Positions 8,654-18,259 are shown, counted from the first letter of the stretch. The stretch is DNA of 64,000 nt from Paraburkholderia sejongensis (GCF_020880815.1 NZ_JAJITD010000009.1:283924-347923); one strand, 5' to 3'. Numbers and translations are program-made. The notes: generated by a model from the sequence alone, not told the origin.

Positions 8654-9962
8654 GGGCGGCCTCCTCGGGCACGACCGCAATCGCGGCCGGATTCGGCGCG
8701 TGCGTGCGCATCACGATCCACGCAAGGATCGCGACGATGCCCACGCTCGCGCTCAGATGCGCGAGTGCCGCGCCGATTTCGTCCAGTTCTCTGATCAGCA
8801 TCCACTCGATGGGCACGCAGGCGAGCGTCACGCAGCACATCGCGAGGGCCACGCGTTTTCCGGCCCGCAATGCAATTGCAGCGGCCCAGTACACGTCGGC
8901 GATAGATCGGAGCACGAACGAAATCAGCAGGACCAGCAGCATGCCGAATTCCTGCCGGCCTGACGGCTCGCGCGCGATGTGGAAAAGCGGCTGATGCACG
9001 AGCACGATCGCGACCGCCGCCAGCAGCGTAATGCCAATACTGGCCAGCAGCGCGCGCCGCAACGTCGCATGGAACAGACGCGCCGCGTGATGGCCGCCGC
9101 TCAGTGCACGAACCAGACGAGGGCCGGCGGTCACGACGATCGTCGCGTACGCGATGGTCTGGATCGAACTCGAGATCGACCATGCGAACACATAGCGGCC
9201 GAGCGTGTAGCTGGAGAAAACCTGGCTCGCCAGAAATCGTTCGCCATACTGAAGCCCTGAAAGCAACGTTGTCGCGACGAAGAACGGCATGCCGTCGATC
9301 CACACCGAGCGGAAGCCGCCGTTGCTGCTCCGAGCCACCGCATCGCACTTCGCCCGCTCGCGGTTCAACTTCAATTCGCGCTCACGCCGCGCGATGCACC
9401 ACAAAGCGGCGAGCGACGCGAATACATTCGTGCCACACCACAACGCAAAGATCGTTTCGATCGACCGGCTCAGGCCGGCGAGCAGCACCGCAATTGCAAC
9501 CACCGCCCAGCCGCCGGTGCGGATAAATAGCAGCACTGCGCCGGCGCGCGCGCGATGCAGCGAAAACACATAGGAGGTCGTCTCCAGCCCCGCGTGCTCG
9601 GAAAAAGCCACCAACATCACGCCCCACAGAATGCCGGGGGCGATCCGGGTAAAGCGGTCGAACACACCGGCGTGATACACACCGGCCACGCCCGCCGCGA
9701 TCGCCGCATACACGGCGCCATACAGCAGCAACACGCGGCGCGCGTCATGAATCGCCGGCAGCGGCTGTTCCGCGCTCAGGCGCCGGTTGATTTCGATGCT
9801 GAAACCAAGCCCGAGCAATTTCGACGCCACCACCGACAACGCCAGCGCGAGACCATAATCGGCGACCGCCGCGAACCCGAGTACCCGCGCGACGACGATC
9901 GTCAGCACGAATTTCAGCGCCAGCGCCGCAATCCGGAAGCCGAGGCGAACGAGCAGTTGCAT
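8643..9962 (-). CDS. Wzx-like lipid-linked oligosaccharide flippase (MATE/MOP superfamily)
   Basis: This 439-aa protein has about twelve to fourteen hydrophobic segments and the N-terminal pattern of PST/MOP flippases (LGFRIAALALKFVLTIVVARVLG). It should flip undecaprenyl-linked repeat units to the periplasmic face. It lies 12 bp after the pyruvyl transferase gene and overlaps the polymerase gene. No frameshift was seen. Confidence 0.8.
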   Translation of the reverse strand: MQLLVRLGFRIAALALKFVLTIVVARVLGFAAVADYGLALALSVVASKLLGLGFSIEINRRLSAEQPLPAIHDARRVLLLYGAVYAAIAAGVAGVYHAGVFDRFTRIAPGILWGVMLVAFSEHAGLETTSYVFSLHRARAGAVLLFIRTGGWAVVAIAVLLAGLSRSIETIFALWCGTNVFASLAALWCIARRERELKLNRERAKCDAVARSSNGGFRSVWIDGMPFFVATTLLSGLQYGERFLASQVFSSYTLGRYVFAWSISSSIQTIAYATIVVTAGPRLVRALSGGHHAARLFHATLRRALLASIGITLLAAVAIVLVHQPLFHIAREPSGRQEFGMLLVLLISFVLRSIADVYWAAAIALRAGKRVALAMCCVTLACVPIEWMLIRELDEIGAALAHLSASVGIVAILAWIVMRTHAPNPAAIAVVPEEAAHVA

Positions 9963-9974
9963 CAGCCGCCCTTG

Positions 9975-11129
9975 CTATCCGCCGCGCGTCGCGCGCAGCG
10001 CCGCGATGATCTCATCGCGGTCCGCGCGAATCCGTTCGCAGGCGCGCGAGGTATTGGCCCAGAACTCGCGAATCGCGCCGGGCGCGAGGATCGTCGCGAT
10101 CACGCCGGCCGGATCGAAGTCCGCCGCATTGCTGACCCAGTCGTTCAAACCGAGGTCGCCATACGCGCCGAAGCCTTTGCGCTCATAGCTCAGGTGATAC
10201 GCCGGCACGCCGCTCAGAATTGACTCCAGCGCTCCATGCAGCCGCACCGAGACGACCACGTCCGGCCGGTCGGTCGCGAGCAGTTCCTTTAGCGACACCA
10301 GTTCGCGCTGAATGCCTATGCTGCGGTAATAAGCGAGATCGTCATTGCCTCGCCCGGTGCTCTGGACTGCGAAGCTGATCCGGCACCTGCCGGCCAGCTC
10401 GCGAATCAGCTTGCGGGTCGAGGCTTGATAGCGCTGCCGCTGCAGCGCATTCCAGCTCGGCGCCTTGCGCAGCACGAACGCAACGTGCCTGACCTGCTGA
10501 TCCGCATCGCGGGCAAGCGCGGCGATCTGCGCGCTGCGCCGCTCGATATCGAGTACCGCCAGATCCGATGCGCGCCGGGTATTCGCATTGCGCGCGAGGA
10601 AAGCCGCCGAGCGATCGTCGCGCACGAAGACTGCCGAAAATCTGCCGAGCATTCGTGTCAGATGGTTGCGCAGCGGCAGCGCGGGAATCGCGGGGCCGAT
10701 GCTCTGCGGCAGATACACGACCGGTTTGCCCGAGCGGCACGCCGCGCGCATCTGCAACAGATGCCCCGCCTCGAGCTTGAGCGCCTCGCTCAGATTACGC
10801 GCGCGCAGATAGCCGCCACCGACGCCGACCACCACATCGGCGGAGGCTAGCCGTTGCGACAGCTCGCGCATCCGGCTATATAAGCCGCCGGCGAACAGCC
10901 CGCCCAGCGCGCCGCCGACGCGAGCGAGACCGCTCTGCGCGAGCACCGGGGCCGGATACACGTTCGGATAGCCGGCGAACGACGCGGGGTCAGCGGCCAC
11001 GATCGCGACCTCGGTCGCATCGCCGAACGCGCGCTTGAGCAGAGCGACGGAAAGATCGACGAGCAGTGCGTCGCCGGAATTTTTCGAGCTGTACGCTTGC
11101 AGCAGCACCACCCGCGTCGGCTTTTTCAT
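9975..11129 (-). CDS. Polysaccharide pyruvyl transferase family protein
   Basis: This 384-aa cytosolic protein has the two-lobed architecture of the polysaccharide pyruvyl transferase family. N-terminal SSKNSGDALLVDLSVALL and the GVGGGYLRARN loop match the first domain; PVVYLPQSIGPA and VSVRLHGALESILSGVPAYHLSYERKG match the second. It probably adds a pyruvate ketal from phosphoenolpyruvate to a sugar of the repeat unit, giving an acidic polymer. The start at 11129 has AAGGA upstream and overlaps the glycosyltransferase stop by 4 bp (ATGA). Confidence 0.85.
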   Translation of the reverse strand: MKKPTRVVLLQAYSSKNSGDALLVDLSVALLKRAFGDATEVAIVAADPASFAGYPNVYPAPVLAQSGLARVGGALGGLFAGGLYSRMRELSQRLASADVVVGVGGGYLRARNLSEALKLEAGHLLQMRAACRSGKPVVYLPQSIGPAIPALPLRNHLTRMLGRFSAVFVRDDRSAAFLARNANTRRASDLAVLDIERRSAQIAALARDADQQVRHVAFVLRKAPSWNALQRQRYQASTRKLIRELAGRCRISFAVQSTGRGNDDLAYYRSIGIQRELVSLKELLATDRPDVVVSVRLHGALESILSGVPAYHLSYERKGFGAYGDLGLNDWVSNAADFDPAGVIATILAPGAIREFWANTSRACERIRADRDEIIAALRATRGG

Positions 11130-12394
11130 CGGGAATCCTTTTCGATCAGTTGGCGATAAACGTGCGCGGTCCGCTCGACCATCGCGGCCGCGGAAAATCG
11201 CTCGGCGGTGCGCTCGCAGTTGCGGCGCAGGCGTTCGCGCAGCGCGGGCTCGCGAACCAGCCCATCGAGCGCGTCCGCGAACAGCGTCACGTCGTCCTCG
11301 TTCGGCACCACGTAGCCGAGTTGTTGCGCGTCGATCAGCTCGGCCGCGCCGGACACGCGGGTCGACGCGACCGGCACGCCGGCCGCCATCGCTTCGAGCA
11401 CCACATACGGAAACCCTTCGTAGCGGCTCGGCAGCGCGAACACGTCGAACGCGGAGAAGTAGCGGCGCGCGTCGGGAATCGCGCCGAGCACGCGCACGTT
11501 GGCCGGGATGCTGCGCTCGTCCAGACCCGCGGCAAGCGCGAAATCGCCGGGACCCAGCACCGCGAACACGACTTCGCGCAGGCCTCGTTCGAGCAGCGTG
11601 CGCGCGACCCGCGCGAGCCGATCGACGCCCTTCTGAAAATCGAGCCGCCCGACGAATCCGATCACCACGGCGTCGCGCGGCAGGTCGAGCGCGGCGCGCG
11701 CATCGGCGCGCGAGAACAGTCGCGGCACCGGCACGCCGTTGAAAATCGTCTCGATGCGCGACGCGGCGATATGCAGCGTCTGTTGCAGATGCTCGGCCTC
11801 GTCGAGCGACACCGCGATGATGCGATCGCTGCGAAAGCGGCCGAGCAGGCCTTCGATCAGGCCATAAAAACGCTTCTGCCCGCGCGGCAGATACGGATTG
11901 AGCGTATAGACCGCGTGCGGCGTATACACCTGTTTCCACGGCCCGAAACACAGCCGCGCGAGCGCGCCCGCCTTTGAGCTATGGCTGTGCACGATATCGG
12001 GACGCAGCCGCTGCAGGCAGCGAAACAGCTGCGCGAACGCGAGCATGTCGGTCGCGCCGACCGGGCGATGCATCGTCACGCGCTGCACGGAGTCGCATTG
12101 CGCGAGCACCTCGTCGCCGAGGATCACGTCATCGAAACGCTTGCCGTGCGGCACCACCAGATGAATTTCGAAGCCGCCCAGCTTGCGCAGCCCGCGCACC
12201 AGATCGGCGATATGAACCGCGACCCCGCCGGCCGCCGCCTCGACCACCAACACGATCCGCAAGCGCCGCCGCGCTTTGCCGTCGCCGGACTCGCGCCCGG
12301 ACTCGCCCAGCGCTTCGTTCGCTTCGTTCACTTCACCCGCTTTACGCGCCGCCTCGTCCAGCTCCAAGGTCTCCCCCGCCGTGGTTTGCATCAT
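11126..12394 (-). CDS. GT4-family glycosyltransferase
   Basis: This 422-aa protein has a GT-B fold: an N-terminal acceptor domain with VVEAAAGGVAVHIADLVRGL, a DIVHSHSSKAG segment, and a C-terminal nucleotide-sugar domain with IGFVGRLDFQKGVDRL and SRYEGFPYVVLEAMAAGVPV, which holds the EX7E-type motif. It is the only obvious non-priming glycosyltransferase in the operon. The start at 12394 forms an overlap with the kinase stop, and a second ATG follows immediately. About 40 charged residues precede the fold. Confidence 0.88.
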   Translation of the reverse strand: MMQTTAGETLELDEAARKAGEVNEANEALGESGRESGDGKARRRLRIVLVVEAAAGGVAVHIADLVRGLRKLGGFEIHLVVPHGKRFDDVILGDEVLAQCDSVQRVTMHRPVGATDMLAFAQLFRCLQRLRPDIVHSHSSKAGALARLCFGPWKQVYTPHAVYTLNPYLPRGQKRFYGLIEGLLGRFRSDRIIAVSLDEAEHLQQTLHIAASRIETIFNGVPVPRLFSRADARAALDLPRDAVVIGFVGRLDFQKGVDRLARVARTLLERGLREVVFAVLGPGDFALAAGLDERSIPANVRVLGAIPDARRYFSAFDVFALPSRYEGFPYVVLEAMAAGVPVASTRVSGAAELIDAQQLGYVVPNEDDVTLFADALDGLVREPALRERLRRNCERTAERFSAAAMVERTAHVYRQLIEKDSR

Positions 12395-14685
12395 CGTCTC
12401 CGTCCGACACGCTCGATCAGTCGCTGCCAGCAGCCGCGCGCGCCGCTGCACGAGGTGTCTTCGTAGCTGTACTGAACGAATCGGTAGCTGCCGTTCTTGC
12501 GGCCGTACGAACGGCGCGCCGATTTCGGATCGATGCCGTTCAGAATCGCGCCGGTGACCGCGCAGCCTGCCTGCGCGAGCCGTCGCACGCATTCGGCCAG
12601 ATCCGCGGCGCGCGTCAGGCCCGCGCGCGCGACCAGCATCACCGTCGCGCAATGCGCGGACAGCATCACCGCGTCGGTCACCGCGAGCACCGGCGGCGTA
12701 TCGACGAGCACCACGTCGTAGTCGCGCGCGACTGCCTCGAACAGCTCGGCGACGCGCCGGTGCAGCAGCAGTTCGCCCGCATTCGGCGGCAACGCGCCGG
12801 TGGCGATGAAGTCGAGATTCGGCACCACGTCGCGCTGGATCACCTCTTCGCGCGGCAGCACGTCGGCGATCAGGTCCACCAGCCCGCGCTCACGCTGGCG
12901 GCCGAAGTAGCGGTGCAGCGAACCGCGCCGCAAATCCGCGTCGATCAGCAGCACGCGCTTGCCGCTGCTCGCGAGCAGCGCCGCGAAATTGGCCGACACG
13001 AAGGATTTGCCGACGCCGGGCGTGGTGCCGGAAATCAGAATCACGTTGTTGTGCGCATTCGACATCGCGAACTGCAGCGCGGTGCGCAGACTGCGCATGC
13101 TCTCGACCGCCGGTTCGCCGGGCTGCTCCAGCGCGAGCAGACGCAGCCCCAACACCTCGGCCGACGCACCGCGATCGAGCTGCTGCTGGTGACGCGATTC
13201 GGGAATCAGCGCGTACACGTGCAGGCCGACCTGGCGCTCGATTTCCTCCGCTTCGGAGATGCCGGCGAACAGGAAGCTGTGCGCGACCGCGAAGCCGATG
13301 CCGAGCAACAGGCCGAGCAACGCACCGGCGGCGATCGTCACCGGCCGGTTCGGAAACGCGATCTGCTCGGGCACCACCGCGGTATCGACGACCCGCACGC
13401 TGCCGGTCTTGCCGGCCTTGACCAGCTTCAGTTGCTGCACGTTGTTCAGCAGCGCGGTGTACAGCTCGGTATCGACCTTCACGTCGAGCAGCAAACGCAC
13501 GGCATCCTGCTGCATGTCGGGCAGGCGTTTGATCTGCTCGTCGAACGTGCGTTGCTGCGTGCGCAGCGTCGCGATCTGCGCGTCGAGTGCGGCCACCTGC
13601 GGATGCGCATTGGTGAAGCGCGCGGCCAGTTCGTCGCGCTTCTGCTGCAATTCGAGCATCCGTGTCTTCGACTCCGCGCTCTGCTGCAGCGCGAGCTTCG
13701 CTTCCTCCGACAGATCGACCGACCCCTGTTTGTCGCGCAGCTTCGTGTAGCGCAGTTGCGACGCTTCGAGCTGCTTTTTCAGCTGCGGCACCTGCGTATC
13801 GAGAAAGGTCAGCGATTGCGCCGCTTCGGCCGCCTTGCGCTCGACGTTCTGCTGCACGTAATAACGGCCCACCGCCTGCAACTGGTCGCGCACCACGAGC
13901 GGATCGCGGCCCTTCAGCGTCGCGATCAGTACCCCTGACGACTTGATCTTCTCCTGAATGTCGAGCCCGTCCTGCATGCTCGCGATCGCATCGAGCTTCG
14001 ACTTGCGGACCAGTTTGAATCTGGTGCCGGGCTGCGCATCGACCGCCTTGACCAGCAGCGTGATCGGCCCGTAGCTCGTGTCGAACATCGCCCGCTCGCC
14101 GAGCGTGCCGGTGACCGCGTGGTCGAGATCCCAGCCCGCGAGCCGGTAGCGGCCCCCGGGCAGCACGGTCAGCGAAAAGCTGTCGCCTTGCAGGCGCCTG
14201 GGCACGTCGAACTGCACGACCTCGGCGCTTTCGGTGCCCCACGCCCAGCCGCCGATGCCGAGCAGGCCCGGACGCGTCACGCCGTCGTTGAAGCGGGAAA
14301 CGAAGTCGCCGACGAGCGGGAAGCGGCTCGGCCGCACGACGATATAGCTGCGCAGTTCGTCGACGACGCTCGTCACCACCAGCCGCGACGCCATGATCTG
14401 CTGCTCCGCCGAAGTCGGCGAGTTGTAGTTGAACAGCGACGACACGTCGCCCAGCAGGCTCTGCGCGGACGCCATTCCGCTGCCGTCCTCGACCTGAATC
14501 GAAATATCGGCCTGGTAGCGCGGCGGCATCAGAAAGGCAAAGGCGGTCGCGAGCGCGATGCACGCGACGCAGACCTTCACAATGACCCAGCGATAGTCGA
14601 CGAAGATGTCGATCAGCCGGACCAGATCGATCTCGTCGTCGGCTGGTTTGAGCGCCTCGTTATCGGGCGATTGCAGCGATTTCAT
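12391..14685 (-). CDS. Exopolysaccharide chain-length protein-tyrosine autokinase (Wzc/BceF type BY-kinase)
   Basis: This 764-aa inner-membrane co-polymerase has a Wzz domain with its first membrane helix near residues 35-55, a long periplasmic coiled-coil region (about 280-430), a second helix near 450-475, and a cytoplasmic kinase. The kinase has Walker A (GTTPGVGKS, near residue 555), Walker A' (VLLIDADLRRG) and Walker B (VVLVDTPP). The last 40 residues hold a cluster of four Tyr (SYGRKNGSYRFVQYSYED), the usual autophosphorylation tail. With the OPX protein it should drive polymer length and export. The start at 14685 is 28 bp after the phosphatase stop. Confidence 0.92.
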   Translation of the reverse strand: MKSLQSPDNEALKPADDEIDLVRLIDIFVDYRWVIVKVCVACIALATAFAFLMPPRYQADISIQVEDGSGMASAQSLLGDVSSLFNYNSPTSAEQQIMASRLVVTSVVDELRSYIVVRPSRFPLVGDFVSRFNDGVTRPGLLGIGGWAWGTESAEVVQFDVPRRLQGDSFSLTVLPGGRYRLAGWDLDHAVTGTLGERAMFDTSYGPITLLVKAVDAQPGTRFKLVRKSKLDAIASMQDGLDIQEKIKSSGVLIATLKGRDPLVVRDQLQAVGRYYVQQNVERKAAEAAQSLTFLDTQVPQLKKQLEASQLRYTKLRDKQGSVDLSEEAKLALQQSAESKTRMLELQQKRDELAARFTNAHPQVAALDAQIATLRTQQRTFDEQIKRLPDMQQDAVRLLLDVKVDTELYTALLNNVQQLKLVKAGKTGSVRVVDTAVVPEQIAFPNRPVTIAAGALLGLLLGIGFAVAHSFLFAGISEAEEIERQVGLHVYALIPESRHQQQLDRGASAEVLGLRLLALEQPGEPAVESMRSLRTALQFAMSNAHNNVILISGTTPGVGKSFVSANFAALLASSGKRVLLIDADLRRGSLHRYFGRQRERGLVDLIADVLPREEVIQRDVVPNLDFIATGALPPNAGELLLHRRVAELFEAVARDYDVVLVDTPPVLAVTDAVMLSAHCATVMLVARAGLTRAADLAECVRRLAQAGCAVTGAILNGIDPKSARRSYGRKNGSYRFVQYSYEDTSCSGARGCWQRLIERVGRRR

Positions 14686-14713
14686 GGTCAACAGTCGGGT
14701 TGTTTCGACGCAC

Positions 14714-15226
14714 TCAGGACGACGAATGATCGGTGGATAAAGCCGCCGTGCCGGCACCGGCACGCGCGGTCACGCCGGCGATGCGCGCGCACCAGGCGTC
14801 GACGCCCGCGTCGATCAGCGCGAGGCTTTGTTCGAACGACGCGAGGCCTTTGCGATGGGGATCGGGAATCTCGAAGCGCGCGTCGGGCGGCCCGCCCGCG
14901 CCGTGCGACGACCCGAGCAGATAGACGCGGCCGTACAGCGCCGGGAAGCGGCGTTCGACGTAGTGCTTCTGCGCGTGGTCCATCACCAGCACGAGGTCGG
15001 CGGCTGCGGCGATCAGCGCCGTCAGTTGCCGCGCGCGATGCGCGTCCAGATCGAGACCGCGCTCGCGCATCAGTTGCACCGCCAGCGGATCGGCGCCCTC
15101 GCCGTGCAGCGCGCCGATCCCGGCCGACTCGACCGCGACCGCTTCGAGGCGTTGCGCGAGCAGCGCCTGCGCCATCGGACTGCGGCAGATATTGCCCACG
15201 CAGACGACCAGCACGCGCCCGATCAT
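14714..15226 (-). CDS. Low-molecular-weight protein-tyrosine phosphatase (Wzb/BceD type)
   Basis: This 170-aa cytosolic phosphatase should dephosphorylate the neighbouring tyrosine autokinase. The P-loop is intact near the N-terminus (VCVGNICRSPMAQ, with catalytic Cys and Arg). The general-acid Asp is in IPDPHRKG, where His replaces the more usual Tyr or Trp of the DPY/DPW loop. The C-terminal 20 residues extend slightly beyond the fold. It overlaps the OPX gene by 4 bp. Confidence 0.92.
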   Translation of the reverse strand: MIGRVLVVCVGNICRSPMAQALLAQRLEAVAVESAGIGALHGEGADPLAVQLMRERGLDLDAHRARQLTALIAAAADLVLVMDHAQKHYVERRFPALYGRVYLLGSSHGAGGPPDARFEIPDPHRKGLASFEQSLALIDAGVDAWCARIAGVTARAGAGTAALSTDHSSS

Positions 15227-16530
15227 TTGGTCACCAGCCCGGCCGTCAGGCCGCTGGAGATCAGCGGCATCAGCAGACTCAACACACGGTTGAAGCGGAC
15301 CAGACCGTTGCCGTCCACATAGACGACGTCGTTCGGCTGCAGCTCGAAATCTTTCGCGAGCAGCATCGCGACCGGCGAGCGTGCATCGAGATGGAACACC
15401 TGCGCGGTGCCCGACAGCGAGCCGCGAATCACGTACATCTGCGCGGCATCGGCGGTCGACGAATTGACGCTGCCCGCCTGCGACAGCGCATCGGCCAGCG
15501 TCAGCCGGCCGGTGCGGCGCGGAAGCGCCGCGATCGGCTTGTTCACTTCGCCCATCACGTACGCGTGGTTTTCGTCGCGCGACACGACGCGCAGAAAATC
15601 GCCCGGCTGCAGATAGATCAGCGACGGGCTCAGGCCCTGCGCGAGCAGCCGCGTCAGATTCAGACGATGCGATTGCCCGTTGCGCACCAGCACCAGATCG
15701 CTCTGATCGGCGCTGTCGCTGAAACCGCCGGCGCGGCTGATCGCTTCATAGAGCGTCATCGGCACGTCGTTGACGGGCAGCGCGCCGGGGCTGTGCACTT
15801 CGCCGTCCACGTACACCTGATGCGCGCGATACGACGCCACGCGCACCGTCACCTGCGGCTTGATGAAGTACTTCGCGAGCGCGCCGGTCAAACGTTGCTG
15901 CACTTCTTCCGCGCGCAGACCCGCGACATGCAGCGTGCCGGCATAAGGAAAGGTCAGATTGCCGCTCTGATCGACGATAAAACCGGCCGCCGGATCGCCG
16001 GGACGCACCGACCCGGACGCTTGCGACGGCCCGAGCGCTGCGGCGAATTCCGGGTGGTCCCAGACGACGATCTGCAGCACGTCGCCGGCGCCGATCGCGT
16101 ACGCTTGCGGCGAGCCCGACAGCAGTCGCGACAGTTCGAGCTGCTGTTGCCGGCGCTGTTCGCGGATCCGCGCGAGCAGCGCGGCGTCGACTTCGGTGAT
16201 CGCGATCGCCGGCGTGCCAGGCGTCGCATCGGCGGTTCTGAGCCGCGCGCCGGTTGCGGCTGCGGGCGACTCCGGTGCCTGCGCGGGTTCCCGCGTTGGC
16301 GTCGTTTCGCTGGCCGCGACTGACGCCGCTTCGCCGGCAACGTCCACCGCCGGTTTGCTTGCGGCGTCCGCAGTAGCATCGCTCTGCGCAAGCGTCTCCA
16401 TTTCGTTCGTCGTACTGGACGTTTCCATTCGCATGCCGGGTGCGACCGCGCACGCGGACAACAGCAGCGAGACCGACACCGTCAAGACACCGAGCCGGCG
16501 CAGCGACCCGGTCAAAACTGAAGCAGACAT
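15223..16530 (-). CDS. Outer-membrane polysaccharide export lipoprotein (Wza/BceE, OPX family)
   Basis: This 435-aa protein has a signal peptide with lipobox LLLSAC, a roughly 90-residue low-complexity Ala/Thr/Glu-rich linker not typical of Wza, then the polysaccharide export domain (AYAIGAGDVLQIVVWDHPEF) and two SLBB domains (VYVDGEVHSPGALP and AYVMGEVNKPIAALP). It should form the outer-membrane exit channel and contact the autokinase. The ATG at 16530 is preferred to a TTG three codons upstream. The long linker may span peptidoglycan. Confidence 0.9.
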   Translation of the reverse strand: MSASVLTGSLRRLGVLTVSVSLLLSACAVAPGMRMETSSTTNEMETLAQSDATADAASKPAVDVAGEAASVAASETTPTREPAQAPESPAAATGARLRTADATPGTPAIAITEVDAALLARIREQRRQQQLELSRLLSGSPQAYAIGAGDVLQIVVWDHPEFAAALGPSQASGSVRPGDPAAGFIVDQSGNLTFPYAGTLHVAGLRAEEVQQRLTGALAKYFIKPQVTVRVASYRAHQVYVDGEVHSPGALPVNDVPMTLYEAISRAGGFSDSADQSDLVLVRNGQSHRLNLTRLLAQGLSPSLIYLQPGDFLRVVSRDENHAYVMGEVNKPIAALPRRTGRLTLADALSQAGSVNSSTADAAQMYVIRGSLSGTAQVFHLDARSPVAMLLAKDFELQPNDVVYVDGNGLVRFNRVLSLLMPLISSGLTAGLVTK

Positions 16531-16607
16531 CGTATTCAACCTATTTTTCGGCGGACGCGAAGCGCGCCGCGCCGCCCTTGTGACGCGGATTTATGTTCGC
16601 TAACGGA

Positions 16608-18119
16608 TCAATATGCATTGCTGTGACGCATCCCCTTCACGACGGTCGCGAGGATGATGCGCATGTCCAGGCCGAACGACCAGTTTCGCAAGTAGTACAG
16701 ATCGTGCTCGACCCGCGCCTGCATCTTTTCGAGCTGTTCGGTCTCACCGCGAAAGCCGTTGATCTGCGCCCAGCCGGTAATGCCCGGCTTGATCCGGTAG
16801 CGATGGATATAACCGTCGACGATCGTGCGGTAGTGGTCGTCGTGTTCGATCGCATGCGGGCGCGGCCCCACCACCGACATCTCACCGCGCAGCACGTTGA
16901 GAAATTGCGGCAATTCGTCGAGGCTCGTGCGACGCAGAAAAGCGCCGAGCGGCGTGATGCGCGGATCGCCGCGCCTGGCCTGACGGACCACGCCGGGCTT
17001 CTCGGTATGCATGCGCATCGATCGGAACTTGTAGATGCGAAACACCCGGCCATTCGCGCCTTTGCGCTGCTGCGTGAAAAGCACCGGCCCTTTCGACGTG
17101 AACTTGACCGCGAGCGCAATCGGCAACATGACTGGTGCGAGCAGAATCAGCATCACGAGCGCGAAGATCCTGTCGAAGATCGCTTTCTGCAGCAGCGCGG
17201 CGGGCGTCATCGGTGACACGATCAGATTGATTGCCGGCGCGCCGAGCAGATCGACCACGTTGCGGTCGAACATCACGAGACGACTCACGTCGGGGAGAAA
17301 GCGTACGTTGACGAGATCGCCGCTGAATTCCTCGAGTACGCGCAGCAGTGTGGTTTCGTCCGAGAGCGGCAACGCGAGCCAGACTTCGTCGATCCGCTGT
17401 TCGCGCACCCAGTCGGCAAACGCGCGCAGCGCGACGAACGCCGGCAGGCCATCGCTGCGCTGCCGGCCGTCGCCGGTGGTGCTGAGCGTGGCGACCGCGC
17501 GAAAGCTGTCGGCCGGCGTCGCCGCGAGTCTGGCCAGCACCGTGTCGCAATGTTCTCCCGCACCGACCACCGCGACCGTGCGCAGATCTTTGCCGGCGCG
17601 CCGGCGCCCGAGCAGCGCATGCACCGACAGATGCGTGGCGACGATGCCGGCCGCGGTCAACGCGGTCCAGCTCAGCCACCAGAAGCGCGAAATAGAAAGA
17701 CTCCGATGCAATAGCGCAGTCACCGCCAACCCGCATGCCTGCACCGCGAACCAGCCGCACACCGCTGCCGCGAGCGGCCACCATTTCGATTGGCCGCGCC
17801 ATAAACGATAGAGGCCGAACATCGACAACAGCAGCGTGGCAAGCGCCATTTCGAACATCACGACGGCACTGGCAAGCGCGCGCTGTTCGACAGCGGGTTT
17901 GAAAAGAAGCGAAGCGACGGCGGCGCCCACCGCGATCGCGGCGACGTCGAGGATGCGCGCCAGCACGCTCTCGATATCGACGAAGTCGTGACCGGCAGGA
18001 TGATGGATCACGGTACGCACGATGCGATCTCGATGCTTCTGTTCAGGGTCACCGCAATTGCCTTGTGTTTCAAAGGAACCGGATGATGCGACAGAAACAG
18101 TCGACCCAGAATAGTTCAC
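16608..18119 (-). CDS. Undecaprenyl-phosphate glucose phosphotransferase (WcaJ/BceB type)
   Basis: This 503-aa polyprenol-phosphate hexose-1-phosphate transferase primes the repeat unit on undecaprenyl phosphate at the inner membrane. It has four N-terminal membrane helices, a central CoA-binding-like domain (VAVVGAGEHCDTVL), a fifth re-entrant helix, and the catalytic C-terminal domain with KFRSMRMHTE, RRTSLDELPQFLNVL and MSVVGPRPHA. It is the first gene of the EPS operon. The start is a GTG at 18119 with no clear ribosome-binding site, so the N-terminus is uncertain. Confidence 0.88.
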   Translation of the reverse strand: MNYSGSTVSVASSGSFETQGNCGDPEQKHRDRIVRTVIHHPAGHDFVDIESVLARILDVAAIAVGAAVASLLFKPAVEQRALASAVVMFEMALATLLLSMFGLYRLWRGQSKWWPLAAAVCGWFAVQACGLAVTALLHRSLSISRFWWLSWTALTAAGIVATHLSVHALLGRRRAGKDLRTVAVVGAGEHCDTVLARLAATPADSFRAVATLSTTGDGRQRSDGLPAFVALRAFADWVREQRIDEVWLALPLSDETTLLRVLEEFSGDLVNVRFLPDVSRLVMFDRNVVDLLGAPAINLIVSPMTPAALLQKAIFDRIFALVMLILLAPVMLPIALAVKFTSKGPVLFTQQRKGANGRVFRIYKFRSMRMHTEKPGVVRQARRGDPRITPLGAFLRRTSLDELPQFLNVLRGEMSVVGPRPHAIEHDDHYRTIVDGYIHRYRIKPGITGWAQINGFRGETEQLEKMQARVEHDLYYLRNWSFGLDMRIILATVVKGMRHSNAY

Positions 18120-18168
18120 GTACTAAATACTGTTAGTTTTAATTCGATGCTTTCACCACGCATTGGCT

Positions 18169-18198
18169 TTTATAGAATTACTTCCAAAGTACTGTGAA
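18169..18198 (-). promoter_or_regulatory. Candidate sigma-70 promoter of the EPS operon
   Basis: On the minus strand TTCACA and TATAAA are separated by 18 bp, inside an AT-rich stretch about 50 bp upstream of the priming transferase start. It was found by eye and is untested. Confidence 0.5.
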
Positions 18199-18211
18199 AA
18201 ACCATTTCATA

Positions 18212-18259
18212 ACGAATAGCTAATAGGTGTGTCGAGAAACTTTAACTATCGCTATTCGT
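18212..18259. promoter_or_regulatory. 9-bp inverted repeat between the EPS operon and the reductase gene
   Basis: ACGAATAGC (18212-18220) and GCTATTCGT (18251-18259) are exact reverse complements 30 bp apart. They bracket the AAACTTTAACTAT element and could be halves of a regulator site or a looped hairpin in the divergent intergenic region. Confidence 0.45.
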
